Positions 22,945-30,700 of a stretch of DNA of 33,321 bases are shown here, in pieces. The notes below the pieces were generated by a model that searched no databases, had not been told where the DNA came from, and worked only from the letters and a program-made list of their open reading frames with translations. The stretch spans positions 1 through 33,321 of the forward strand of contig DATJSU010000005.1 of NCBI GenBank assembly GCA_035503915.1, in the 5' to 3' direction. Within the stretch, counting starts at the first letter, position 1; every line of letters starts with the position of its first letter. The DNA comes from DATJMJ01 sp035503915. GTDB taxonomy: Bacteria > Actinomycetota > Acidimicrobiia > Acidimicrobiales > Palsa-688. The translations under genes were made by a program, and so were the position numbers.

Positions 22945-23958
22945 ATGACTAGTTACGGTCAAGTAGCGGTGGTCGTCCCGACCCACCAGCGCAGGGCGCT
23001 CGCGCTGGAGGCGGTCCGGTCTGTGCTGGCACAAAGCTACGCAGACTGGCGGTGCATTGTCGTCGACAATGGGTCATCCGACGGCACTGCCGAAGCAATT
23101 AGGGCGATCCGCGACGAACGCATTTCGGTCATCGACCACGCGGCACCTCTCAGGCCGGGCCCGGCGAGGAACCTCGGGCTAGCCGCTGCGCAAGGCGCTC
23201 AATGGGTCGCGTTCCTCGACAGCGACGACCTGTGGGCTCCCGACAAGGTCGAGCTGCAATTGGCGGCCCTCGCTGCTCTGCCGGGTACGGGCTGGTCGTC
23301 AACGGGCTGGGCCCACTTCAAGGACTACAAGGTGATCAGTGCCCGCCAGTTCGACCCCAACCCCGTACCAAAAACCGGGCCACAACGGGTTGAAGGGGAG
23401 CGCATCTTCGAGAAACTGCACGACGACGACGAGATCCCGATCGCGACATCGAGCGTGATCGTTTCTCGGGAATTGGTGAACAAAACCGGTGACTTCGACG
23501 CCGACATGAAGTTCGGGTCCGACTGGGATTACTGGCTACGGCTCGCCCGCGAGTCACCCATGGCCTACTTGGACTTGCCGATGGTCGCCTTCCGGACTTG
23601 GGAGGGCCAGATGACCCTGTCCCACCCGGGGTTCAGCGAGACCCGAGAAGAATGGTCCCGCAACCTCGCAGAGGCAGAGCGACGCCGCCTCCCGCGCCAC
23701 CGTGCCATCTGGGAGCAGAGCCTTGCGGCCTCGCAGTTGCTCGGCGGCGAACGGCTGCAAGCGGCGAAGTCATATACCAGGGCTGCCTTTTTTGGGCATG
23801 CCCCGGGGCAGCTGGCCTATGCGCTGGCTTGTTTGGCTTACCCGGCTGCAGCCACCAAACGGATCGAAAAGATCGCGCGTACCCGCTCCCCCTTGGAGCA
23901 ATGGCGTGCCGCCGTGGAGCCCTGGCTCTCGTCGTACCGCGCCGACACCACCACTTAG
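22945..23958 (+). CDS. Family 2 glycosyltransferase
   Basis: A 337-residue GT-A fold enzyme. Nucleotide-sugar binding is shown by VVVPTHQRR near the N-terminus, VVDNGSSDGTAEA, and the DSDD metal motif (WVAFLDSDDLW); an acceptor-side DWDYWLRLA follows. The C-terminal 100 residues are helical. No membrane segments, so it acts at the cytoplasmic face, transferring a sugar to a lipid, protein or polysaccharide acceptor that cannot be specified. ATG 22945 is preferred; the same frame is open upstream into the end of the MerR gene but without any family match. It lies 70 bases after the regulator gene on the same strand, and no other glycan genes are adjacent. Confidence 0.9.
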   Translation: MTSYGQVAVVVPTHQRRALALEAVRSVLAQSYADWRCIVVDNGSSDGTAEAIRAIRDERISVIDHAAPLRPGPARNLGLAAAQGAQWVAFLDSDDLWAPDKVELQLAALAALPGTGWSSTGWAHFKDYKVISARQFDPNPVPKTGPQRVEGERIFEKLHDDDEIPIATSSVIVSRELVNKTGDFDADMKFGSDWDYWLRLARESPMAYLDLPMVAFRTWEGQMTLSHPGFSETREEWSRNLAEAERRRLPRHRAIWEQSLAASQLLGGERLQAAKSYTRAAFFGHAPGQLAYALACLAYPAAATKRIEKIARTRSPLEQWRAAVEPWLSSYRADTTT

Positions 23959-24020
23959 AGATCAAATGCCCGAGGGCGGGCACGCGGTACTACACAAGGG
24001 CCTGTCCGGCGTCAGCGTGC

Positions 24021-24398
24021 TTACCGAGACGGATGGCTGAACAGCTCGGCCGCGTGCCTCTCGCAAGCGTCCAGAGCGTACCAACGCCCGGTCGACGCTT
24101 CGAACTTCCAGCCAACCTGCACGGGCGGCTCCTGGCAGCCCGTAGGGTAGTCGCCTTCCCTAACGCAGATAAAGCGGAAGCACCGCCCGCGCTGGGCAGT
24201 CCATGGCCCGGCATAGTCCGTCTTGGTAGCGGTACCCTGGGCCCTCGGGGTGCCTTGGGTTCTCGTCACAACATCCCAATCACTCACGAACCGAAGGATC
24301 GCGCGTGCAGATGCAGGGCCGTCCCGCGGTGGCACAACGCTTTCCCGATTGACCAGCCGCCACGACTCGACGTGCACCGAGCACCACTTAACGAGCAA
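24021..24398 (-). CDS. Hypothetical small protein
   Basis: A 125-residue frame starting with TTG. I do not recognise a family. The sequence is not low-complexity and has a believable C-terminal half with Cys, Trp and His residues (CFRFICVREGDYPTGC, then WYALDACERHAAEL), which could be a small metal or nucleic-acid binding fold. No ribosome site is apparent and the frame is open for about 26 codons upstream without ATG or GTG, so the start is uncertain. It follows the truncated GH15 gene by 19 bases and may lie at a rearrangement junction. It could be an intact small gene, a 3' remnant of a larger one, or a chance frame. Confidence 0.4.
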   Translation of the reverse strand: MLVKWCSVHVESWRLVNRESVVPPRDGPASARAILRFVSDWDVVTRTQGTPRAQGTATKTDYAGPWTAQRGRCFRFICVREGDYPTGCQEPPVQVGWKFEASTGRWYALDACERHAAELFSHPSR

Positions 24399-24417
24399 GC
24401 GCGGGTGCTCGAGGCAC

Positions 24418-24552
24418 CTAGCCGATATGGGCCGGTAGCCGCCACCAGTCGATGCTGCCGCCGCTCGCGAGCAGCGCTACGGTCCGCCCGTCGGCGAGCA
24501 CGGCGTAGTCCTCAATCGGCGCGAACCCCTCAGTCCGATGGGCCCCTCTCAC
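24418..24552 (-). pseudogene. Truncated glycoside hydrolase family 15 (glucoamylase/trehalase-like) gene
   Basis: Forty-four codons from a GTG that overlaps the stop of the upstream membrane-protein frame by 4 bases. The product includes PIEDYAVLADGRTVALL and SGGSIDWWRLP, matching the very N-terminus of GH15 enzymes (pattern IEDYALIGDGRTAALV..DGSIDWLCLP). A stop comes at the point where the family continues with about 550 more residues; nothing downstream in any frame resembles GH15. The gene is therefore a 5' stump of an enzyme that would hydrolyse alpha-glucosides or trehalose. The intact GTGA coupling shows it was once the last gene of the SDR-hemerythrin-membrane protein operon. Confidence 0.65.
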
Positions 24553-24837
24553 GAGAAACCCCCTGCAACGCGTACGTCCTGCCCGTCGCTTTGCTGAGCG
24601 GCCCTGGCCCGGCGGCCGAAGGGGGTTCGGCCGAGCAGAGGACCTGCCGTGATGACGACGGCCAGTCCGAGGACCAAACCGATGAGCGGTGCGCCGGGCT
24701 TGGCGAGGCGGGTGGCGATGAGCAGCGCCGGGGCGGCAAACACGTAGGCGGTCGGCCCGACCGTACTGGTTAACGAGCGGCCACTCCAGGAAGTGCCCAG
24801 CGGCGCCGACCGCACCCACGACGACACCGGTGAGCAT
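24549..24837 (-). pseudogene. Frameshifted small membrane protein (HPP-like)
   Basis: Two minus-strand frames together make one sensible membrane protein. The first gives LMLTGVVVGAVGAAGHFLEW, a TM helix, and ends its sense near 24773. The second continues with VGPTAYVFAAPALLIATRL and LIGLVLGLAVVITAGPLLGR, two more hydrophobic segments, to a stop at 24549. Deleting one base in the TTAA at 24770-24773 joins them as WPLV-TSTVGPTAYVF. The GPTAYVF segment is reminiscent of HPP-family membrane proteins (tentative). No start codon precedes the first frame except the ATG at 24837, so the 5' end may be damaged too. It may be a real pseudogene or a base-call error. Confidence 0.5.
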
Positions 24838-24904
24838 CAGGTACCGCAGCGCAAGCTCGGCCCGGTGAACGCCGTTCAGCCGCTGGGGAAATGCACCGCA
24901 GCTA

Positions 24905-25564
24905 TCACGAGCCGTCGTCGATAGGACCGGCAACCTTGGGGTCAGCCATGGGTGTACTGGTCGCCCGGGGGAAACCTCGAAGCTCGTCGTAGCGGGCCTG
25001 GATGCGGACCAGCAGCGGGACTCGGTTGTACCAGCGGCCACTGGGAGCCGGGTGAGTGGGTGCGTGATAGCGGGCCCAGTGGGAGCTGTGGAGATCGCCC
25101 CGATGCTCGCCGAGCGCCACTTGGACCCGCGGGAGCAGTTGGGCCTGCTCGGTGTCGAGGTCAGCGCGCAGCACGGCGCCAAGTTCGTCGACCGCCCGGG
25201 CGAACTCCGTCGACGCTGCGACGCCCATGGCATTGACGCCTCGGGCCATTTCGTCGAGAAGGTCGAGGAGGCGGCAAACCTCGGGTAGGTGGCGGACGAG
25301 CTCTTCGGCTAGGGCAGCCGAACCGGTGTCCCGCAGCACCCGGGCAACGTCCCTCTTGGCCGCCACCCGGAGCGCTGCGTGCTCTATCAGCAACTTGCCG
25401 TAGGTACCCCGCTCGTACGCCGACCGCACGAACGTCCCACTACCGTCGACGTCGGGACCGGGAGCGGTGGCATCCCAGCCCTTGAAGATCTCGACCAGTA
25501 ACCGGTCTTGTTCGGCGACTACGGAAAGTGAGTCGTCGACACGGCCACGCGCTCGGTGTTTCAT
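24905..25564 (-). CDS. Hemerythrin-like domain protein with degraded iron ligands
   Basis: A 219-residue helical protein resembling hemerythrin/HHE proteins: VVAEQDRLLVEIFKGWD, then GTYGKLLIEHAALRVAAKRDVARVL, and a C-terminal tail HAPTHPAPSGRWYNR like that of many actinobacterial HHE proteins. Ligand positions appear altered: the first helix has AEQDRL where His-Asp is usual, and the last helix reads ADLDTEQAQLLPRV where HxxxEE is usual. Diiron binding is therefore doubtful. The ATG overlaps the stop of the SDR gene by 4 bases, indicating one operon. The downstream partners are the broken membrane protein and the GH15 stump. Likely a stress-related protein; exact role unknown. Confidence 0.78.
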   Translation of the reverse strand: MKHRARGRVDDSLSVVAEQDRLLVEIFKGWDATAPGPDVDGSGTFVRSAYERGTYGKLLIEHAALRVAAKRDVARVLRDTGSAALAEELVRHLPEVCRLLDLLDEMARGVNAMGVAASTEFARAVDELGAVLRADLDTEQAQLLPRVQVALGEHRGDLHSSHWARYHAPTHPAPSGRWYNRVPLLVRIQARYDELRGFPRATSTPMADPKVAGPIDDGS

Positions 25565-26589
25565 CGCCCCCTCCTTCGCTCCGAAGCAAGGGCGCGGTAT
25601 GTCCTGGCCTTTTCGCCAACAGTTCGGCCGAGGGCAGCAACAAAAGTGCGTGCCGTGCTCGGCATGCTCTCCAGGAAGGTCGGGTCGAGGAAACCTCCTG
25701 CCTTGGAACCGAAGATCCCATGGGCACCGTGGTCGGTGTCCCGGTCGGCCGGTTGGTAGAGATTGACCGGGCGGTCCGAGGCGACCTTTCGGTCGGTGAG
25801 CTGGCTGTCCCAGGCGCCAAGTGCGGCGTAGTGGTTACCAAATCCCGGGAAAATACGGCCGGCGAGCACCAGCATCTTGTTCCATGAGCCGACCACCTTT
25901 GTGGGACGCCCACAAAGTGCGGCCTCCAGGATGAAGCGGGCCGGGATCTCGGGCTGATAAATCGGGGGGACTGGTTGTGGGTGGCGGTCGAGGGTCGTCT
26001 CGCACCAATCGAACTGAGGGGTATTGACCGCCGGGAGGTGCACCATCGAAAGCCGGACATGGCTTCCCTCATGGAGCAGCTCGGCACGGGTGGACTCGAA
26101 GAACCCCCTACAGGCGAACTTCGAGGAGCAGTAGGCCGATTGCAGCGGTATGCCTATGAAGGCGAGCGCCGAGCCGACGTTCACGATCGTGCCCCGGTCC
26201 CGCGGTCGCATCCGGGCGAGCGCCGCAGTCGTCCCCCAGACCTGGCCAAGAAAGGTCACCTCGACAGCCCTGGCGAAGTCGGCGGGTTTGACGTCCCAGC
26301 TGGGCGCAAAGACAGTAGTCATCGCGTCGTTTACCCAGACGTCGATGGGGCCCCACTCTTTCTCCACCCGGTCGGCGGCCGCATCGACTTCCTCGAAGCG
26401 TGCAACGTCGGTCGGGACCACCAAAGCGCGCCCGCCAGTAGCTTCGACGTCCCTGGCCGCACCTGCCAGGCCCGCTTCTCCCCGGGCAAGCAGGGCGACA
26501 TCGAAGCCGTTTAGCGCGAAGAGCCGAGCGGTTGCCCGGCCCACCCCGGCCGAGGCTCCCGTGATCACCGCTATCCGACGTCCCGACAT
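25561..26589 (-). CDS. SDR family oxidoreductase with C-terminal extension
   Basis: A 342-residue SDR. The cofactor motif is TGASAGVG, WVNDAMTTVF replaces the NNAG motif, Ser lies in NVGSALAFIG, and YCSSK carries Tyr and Lys, so the active site is complete. About 90 residues beyond the usual 250-residue core (ending GAHGIFGSKAGGFLDP) are typical of a subgroup often found beside stress or carbohydrate genes in actinobacteria. An arginine in LLARG after the second strand suggests NADP. A perfect AAGGAG lies 5 bases before the ATG at 26589; an upstream in-frame extension to 26670 is not family-like. First gene of the operon with hemerythrin-like, membrane and GH15 genes. Confidence 0.9.
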   Translation of the reverse strand: MSGRRIAVITGASAGVGRATARLFALNGFDVALLARGEAGLAGAARDVEATGGRALVVPTDVARFEEVDAAADRVEKEWGPIDVWVNDAMTTVFAPSWDVKPADFARAVEVTFLGQVWGTTAALARMRPRDRGTIVNVGSALAFIGIPLQSAYCSSKFACRGFFESTRAELLHEGSHVRLSMVHLPAVNTPQFDWCETTLDRHPQPVPPIYQPEIPARFILEAALCGRPTKVVGSWNKMLVLAGRIFPGFGNHYAALGAWDSQLTDRKVASDRPVNLYQPADRDTDHGAHGIFGSKAGGFLDPTFLESMPSTARTFVAALGRTVGEKARTYRALASERRRGR

Positions 26590-26711
26590 GCCTGCTCCTT
26601 GCGCTAGGCGCGGTCGCTGGCCGCTCCCGCGTTCTCTCCGGCAACCGCCGCTGCCGCAGAGGCCCGACAAAACAAGGCAGGATCAGCGCGACGGTTGATT
26701 TTCCTACTGCT

Positions 26712-26981
26712 CTTATTGCACTATGCATCGAACTTGAAACCCAGCTCGTGAAGAAACACCCAGTGCGCCGGGTGAGAGCGAAAGACGATCCCAGGACGGT
26801 CCATGTTCATCTCACCGAGGGAGGCCAGAAGGTAGTCTCGGAGGTAACCGACCGGCGGCGGGCCGAGATCGAGACCGCGGAGCTCGACCGCCCACAGAAA
26901 TTACCCTCCGCTTCATCGACGAGAACCGAAAAGAGGACGCCGGAAATCAATTTACTAGCGTGCGTTATGGTGAACGATTAG
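26712..26981 (+). pseudogene. MarR-family regulator remnant (wing and C-terminal part)
   Basis: The frame from about 26712 gives LVKKHPVRRVRAKDDPRTVHV, HLTEGGQKVVSEVTDRR, which matches the beta-wing and start of the dimerisation helix of MarR proteins (pattern VRRRPDPDDRRAVRVHLTPEG). The preceding helix-turn-helix is absent, and the sequence loses similarity after about residue 45. A continued open stretch in another frame suggests further decay. It lies divergent to the SDR operon, where a MarR repressor would be expected to sit. A 77-codon frame starting with GTG at 26748 is present, but a functional regulator is unlikely. Confidence 0.55.
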
Positions 26982-27300
26982 CAGAAATTGCCGTCGTACG
27001 CTCAATTGGCAGTATTGGGACCATCCCGGGGCGATTCACCTAGGCCTTGGCTCTGAAATGAGGGTGCTGGTCGTTGGCCTCGCCACCTTCCCAGCATTTC
27101 CCGGTGCCCCCGCAGGCAAAGCTTCAACGAGCGAAGCCCGTACGTCGTTGAGAGGGTCCCCACCAACAGTCCTGAAGTCCCTCAACGCTGCGTCCGTTCG
27201 GCAGCTCGGGCCCGCTGGCAAAACAGAAACATCCGCGGACATTTCGTGGACAAACCAGGTCCCGTCGAGCACATATGCCCTACCCAAGCAGGCATAAGGC
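26982..27300. other. Intergenic stretch without a supported gene
   Basis: This 319-base region between the MarR remnant and RNase P RNA contains small frames on both strands that overlap each other and, on the minus strand, run into the RNA gene. None has a ribosome site or a recognisable motif. ATGCC...GGCAT (around 27276-27296) could form a weak hairpin just downstream of the 3' end of RNase P RNA. Confidence 0.5.
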
Positions 27301-27684
27301 GAGTGAGCCGGCCTGTAGGCGGGATTCTGTCCCCCGGCCCGTTTCCGGGTACCGGATGGGTGGTCATCCATCTGAGCGGTCTACCTGGGGACATCGGCCG
27401 GGCCGGCCGTCCCACGTTTGACCTTGCTCCAGGTGGGGTTTACCAAGCCGCCCGGGTCACCCCGGCCGCTGGTGCGCTCTTACCGCACCGTTTCAACCTT
27501 GCCTGTGGCAGAAGGCCGAGCCCCCTGCCCATCGGCGGTCTATTTTCTGTGGCACTTTCCTGCGGGTCGCCCCGACTGGCCGTTAGCCAGCACCTTGCCC
27601 TGCGGAGTCCCGACCTTCCTCGACCAAGTCACTGTCCGGCACGCCGGCGCAGTGCTTGGCCGCGACCACCCGGCCAGCTCACTC
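27301..27684 (-). ncRNA. rnpB: RNase P RNA (type A)
   Basis: The catalytic RNA of RNase P, which removes 5' leaders from tRNA precursors. Conserved blocks in transcript order are GAGGAAGGTCGGGACTCC (27604-27621 complement), ACAGAAAATAGACCGCC (27534-27550), GGTAAGAGCGCACC (27471-27484), GGTAAACCCCACCT (27431-27444) and ACAGAATCCCGCCTACAGG near the 3' end. The ends are set by helix P1: GAGUGAGCUGGCC (from 27684) pairs with GGCCGGCUCACUC (to 27301), 13 pairs with one G-U. About 384 nt, within the usual range. A TAAACT -10 box sits 6 bases upstream. It is divergent from lhr. The identification is firm; the exact 3' end may differ by a few bases. Confidence 0.97.
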
Positions 27685-27690
27685 AGCTCG

Positions 27691-27696
27691 AGTTTA
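27691..27696 (-). promoter_or_regulatory. -10 box of rnpB
   Basis: On the minus strand TAAACT (TANNNT) is followed by 6 bases and then the first base of the P1 helix at 27684, the expected start of transcription. A -35 is not evident. Confidence 0.55.
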
Positions 27697-27778
27697 CCGC
27701 TCGGCTCCCCCACCCCCGGGCCAGGCTCCAAGCAGCTTCGAACGGCTAGAGGACGGCTGGACCGTCACAGGCCACCGG

Positions 27779-27784
27779 TAGGCT
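27779..27784 (+). promoter_or_regulatory. Possible -10 box of lhr
   Basis: TAGGCT (TANNNT) lies 11 bases before the ATG at 27796, giving a predicted leader of only about 4 bases. No Shine-Dalgarno precedes the ATG, consistent with near-leaderless initiation. Confidence 0.35.
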
Positions 27785-27795
27785 GACGGCTCACC

Positions 27796-30700
27796 ATGGC
27801 TGTTTCGCTTCGTGCGCTCGACCTGCACCCGGCAGTAGCTGCGTGGTTCGAGGAGGAGTTCCCCGAGGGCCCGACGGCAGCGCAGGCTCAGGGCTGGCCG
27901 CTGATCCGGAGCGGTTCAGATGTGCTCGTGGCCGCACCTACCGGGTCAGGCAAGACCCTGACAGGCTTCCTGATGGCGATAGACGAGGCCTACCGCGCGT
28001 TCCAGCAAGGTGACGACGTCACCAACCATACGAGGGTCGTGTACGTCTCGCCGCTGAAGGCCCTAGCCGTCGACGTGCACCAAAACCTCGAGCGCCCGCT
28101 GAGCGGGATCGCCGAGGCTGCCGAGCGTCTCGGCCTGCCGGTGGCCCCGATCAGCGTCGCCGTGCGGACAGGCGACACGCCCGCTGGCGCCCGGGCGGCC
28201 ATGGTCAAAGGCCCCCCGACGATCCTCGTTACGACCCCCGAGAGCCTTTACCTCTACCTGACGGCCGACCGCAGCAGGGAGACCTTGAGGCGGGTCCGCA
28301 CTGTCATCGTCGACGAGATCCACGCCCTCGCCCGTGACAAGCGAGGGTCTCACCTTGCGCTGACGCTGGAGCGGCTGGAGCACGTTCAGCAAGAGGGACG
28401 CTCCCAACGCGTGGGCCTGTCGGCAACCCAGCGCCCGATCGAGGTGACAGCTCGGTTGTTGAGCGGCGCGGCTGCGGAGCCCCACCTCAACCCGGAGACC
28501 CCACAGGCGGGGGTACCCAACATGTCGCCGCCACCCGGTGCAACGGAGCCACCCGGTGCAACGGAGCCGCCCGCGGCCTCCTCGGTACCCGAGCTCGTCC
28601 GACCCGAGACGAGTCCCGGCCTTCACCCACGATCGCGCCGCGTCGAGGTCGTGGACTGCGGGCACCGCCGCGACGTCCGGGTGAGCATCGAGTTGCCCGA
28701 GCAGGAGCTCGCCGCCGTCCTTTCCCAGGAGCAGATGGCGGAGGTCGTGGCGCAAATAGCTGCCCACGTCGAAGGGCACCGCACGACACTGGTTTTTGTC
28801 AACACTCGCCGCCTCGCCGAACGGCTGGCGCACCTTCTCGGCGAGATCCTCGGCCCTGACCAGGTTGCGGCGCACCACGGCAGCCTCTCGGCGGCAAGGC
28901 GCAAGATCACGGAGTCGAGGCTCCGTGCGGGCGAGCTCCGGGCGCTCGTTGCCACCGCATCTTTGGAGCTCGGCATCGACATCGGCCCCGTAGAGCTCGT
29001 GTGCCAGGTCGGCTCGCCGCGGGCGGTCTCCACGTTCTTGCAACGCGTTGGCCGGTCCAACCACTCGCGCCACGGCGTGCCCGAAGGCGTGCTTTTCCCG
29101 ACCACGCGTGACGAGCTCGTCGAGTGCGCGGCCTTGCTCGCTGCGGTCCAAAAGGGCCGGCTCGACGCCGTGCTGCCGCCGGTTGCCCCGCTCGACATAC
29201 TTGCTCAGCAGGTCGTCGCCGAAGTTGCCGCTGCGGGCGAATGGAGCGAAAAAGACCTCTACGAGCTCGTTAAAAGGTCCTCACCTTATGCCGGCACCAG
29301 CTGGGAAGAGTTCGAGGAAGTGGTGGAGCTCGCCTCGGAGGGGATCCCGACCGGGCGAGGCGCACGGATGGCCTTCTTGCACCGCGACCGCGTCAACGGA
29401 GTGCTACGCCCTCGCCGCAACGCCCGCCTGGCGGCCCTCACCAGCGGTGGGGCTATCCCCGAGGTGGGGGATTACCGTGTCGTCGCCGAGCCGGACGACA
29501 TGTTCGTCGGGACCGTCAACGAGGATTTCGCCATCGAGTCGATGGCAGGCGACGTGTTCCTCCTGGGCACGCACGCCTGGCGGATCCGGCGCGTGACCCC
29601 CGGCGAGGTGAGGGTGACAGACGCCGACGGGTCAAGGCCGACCATCCCTTTCTGGGTAGGCGAAGCACCCAGCCGGACAGCCGAACTTTCGGAGGAGGTG
29701 TCCCAGCTACGGTGCTCCATCGACGAGAGCCTCGCACAAGGCGGGCCCTCGGCTGCCACCACCCTCCTCCTGCAAGTGCCCGGCATTGACGCGTCTGCGG
29801 CCCATCAAATCGTCGCGTACTTGTCAACCGGGGTCGCGCAGCTCGGGGTGATGCCAACTCAAAAAGACGTCGTGTTCGAGCGGTTCTTCGACGACGCGGG
29901 AGGGATGCAGCTCGTCGTCCACTCCCCCTTCGGCGGCCGCATAAACAGGGGCCTCGGGCTCGCCTTGCGAAAACGCTTCTGCGTCACGTTCGATTTCGAG
30001 CTGCAGGCCGCGGCGAGCGACGACGCCGTCATCCTTTCCCTCGGGCCTCAGCACAGCTTCCCGCTTTCTTCGGCACCGAAGCTCCTTCACCCCAACACGG
30101 TCCGGTCGACCCTCGAACAGGCCGTCCTCGCTTCACCGATGTTCACCTCCCGGTGGCGCTGGGACCTCAGCCGGGCGCTCGCCATCTTGCGTTTCCGGGG
30201 CGGCAAGAAAAATCCCCTACCCGTGCAGCGAATGGAGGCCGACGACCTGATGGCCGCCGTCTTTCCTGCGCTGGCGGCCTGCCAGGAAAACACGGCTCCC
30301 GGGCCGATCCAGCTGCCGGACCATGTCATCGTGCGCCAGGTGATCGAGGACTGCCTGCACGAGGCAATGGACATCGACGGGTTGAAAGACCTTGTCAGCA
30401 AGCTCCATTCCGGCGAGATAAAAGCCCACTTCGTCGACTCCGTCGAACCATCGGTGCTCTCCCACGAGATCGTCAACAGCGAGCCGTACACCTACTTGGA
30501 CGATGCTCCGCTCGAGGAGCGGCGCGCCCGCCAGGTCCAGCTGAGGCGAGGGCTGCCAGTGGAGGCACGGGACCTTTCGCGCCTCGACCCTTCCGCTTTG
30601 GAAAAGGTGAGAGCCGATGTAGCACCTGCTCCCCGGGGGGCGGAGGAGCTCCATGAGCTATTGCTTTCCACCCTCGCCCACCGTCCGCTCAAGGAGTGGG

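Noticed and set aside
23598..24773. 391-codon plus-strand frame
   Set aside because: It begins inside the glycosyltransferase, is Arg/Pro/Ala-rich without motifs, and runs antisense to the GH15 stump and membrane-protein remnant.
27036..27371. 111-codon minus-strand frame and the opposing 27058-27297 plus-strand frame
   Set aside because: The minus-strand frame includes conserved 3' RNase P RNA sequence, neither has a ribosome site or a motif, and they overlap each other.
27246..27786. Plus-strand frames of 120-170 codons across the region before lhr
   Set aside because: They are read through the antisense of RNase P RNA, whose conserved blocks and P1 pairing are unmistakable.
28063..29151. 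362-codon minus-strand frame within lhr
   Set aside because: Shadow of a high-GC gene; Lhr motifs on the plus strand are complete in this stretch.
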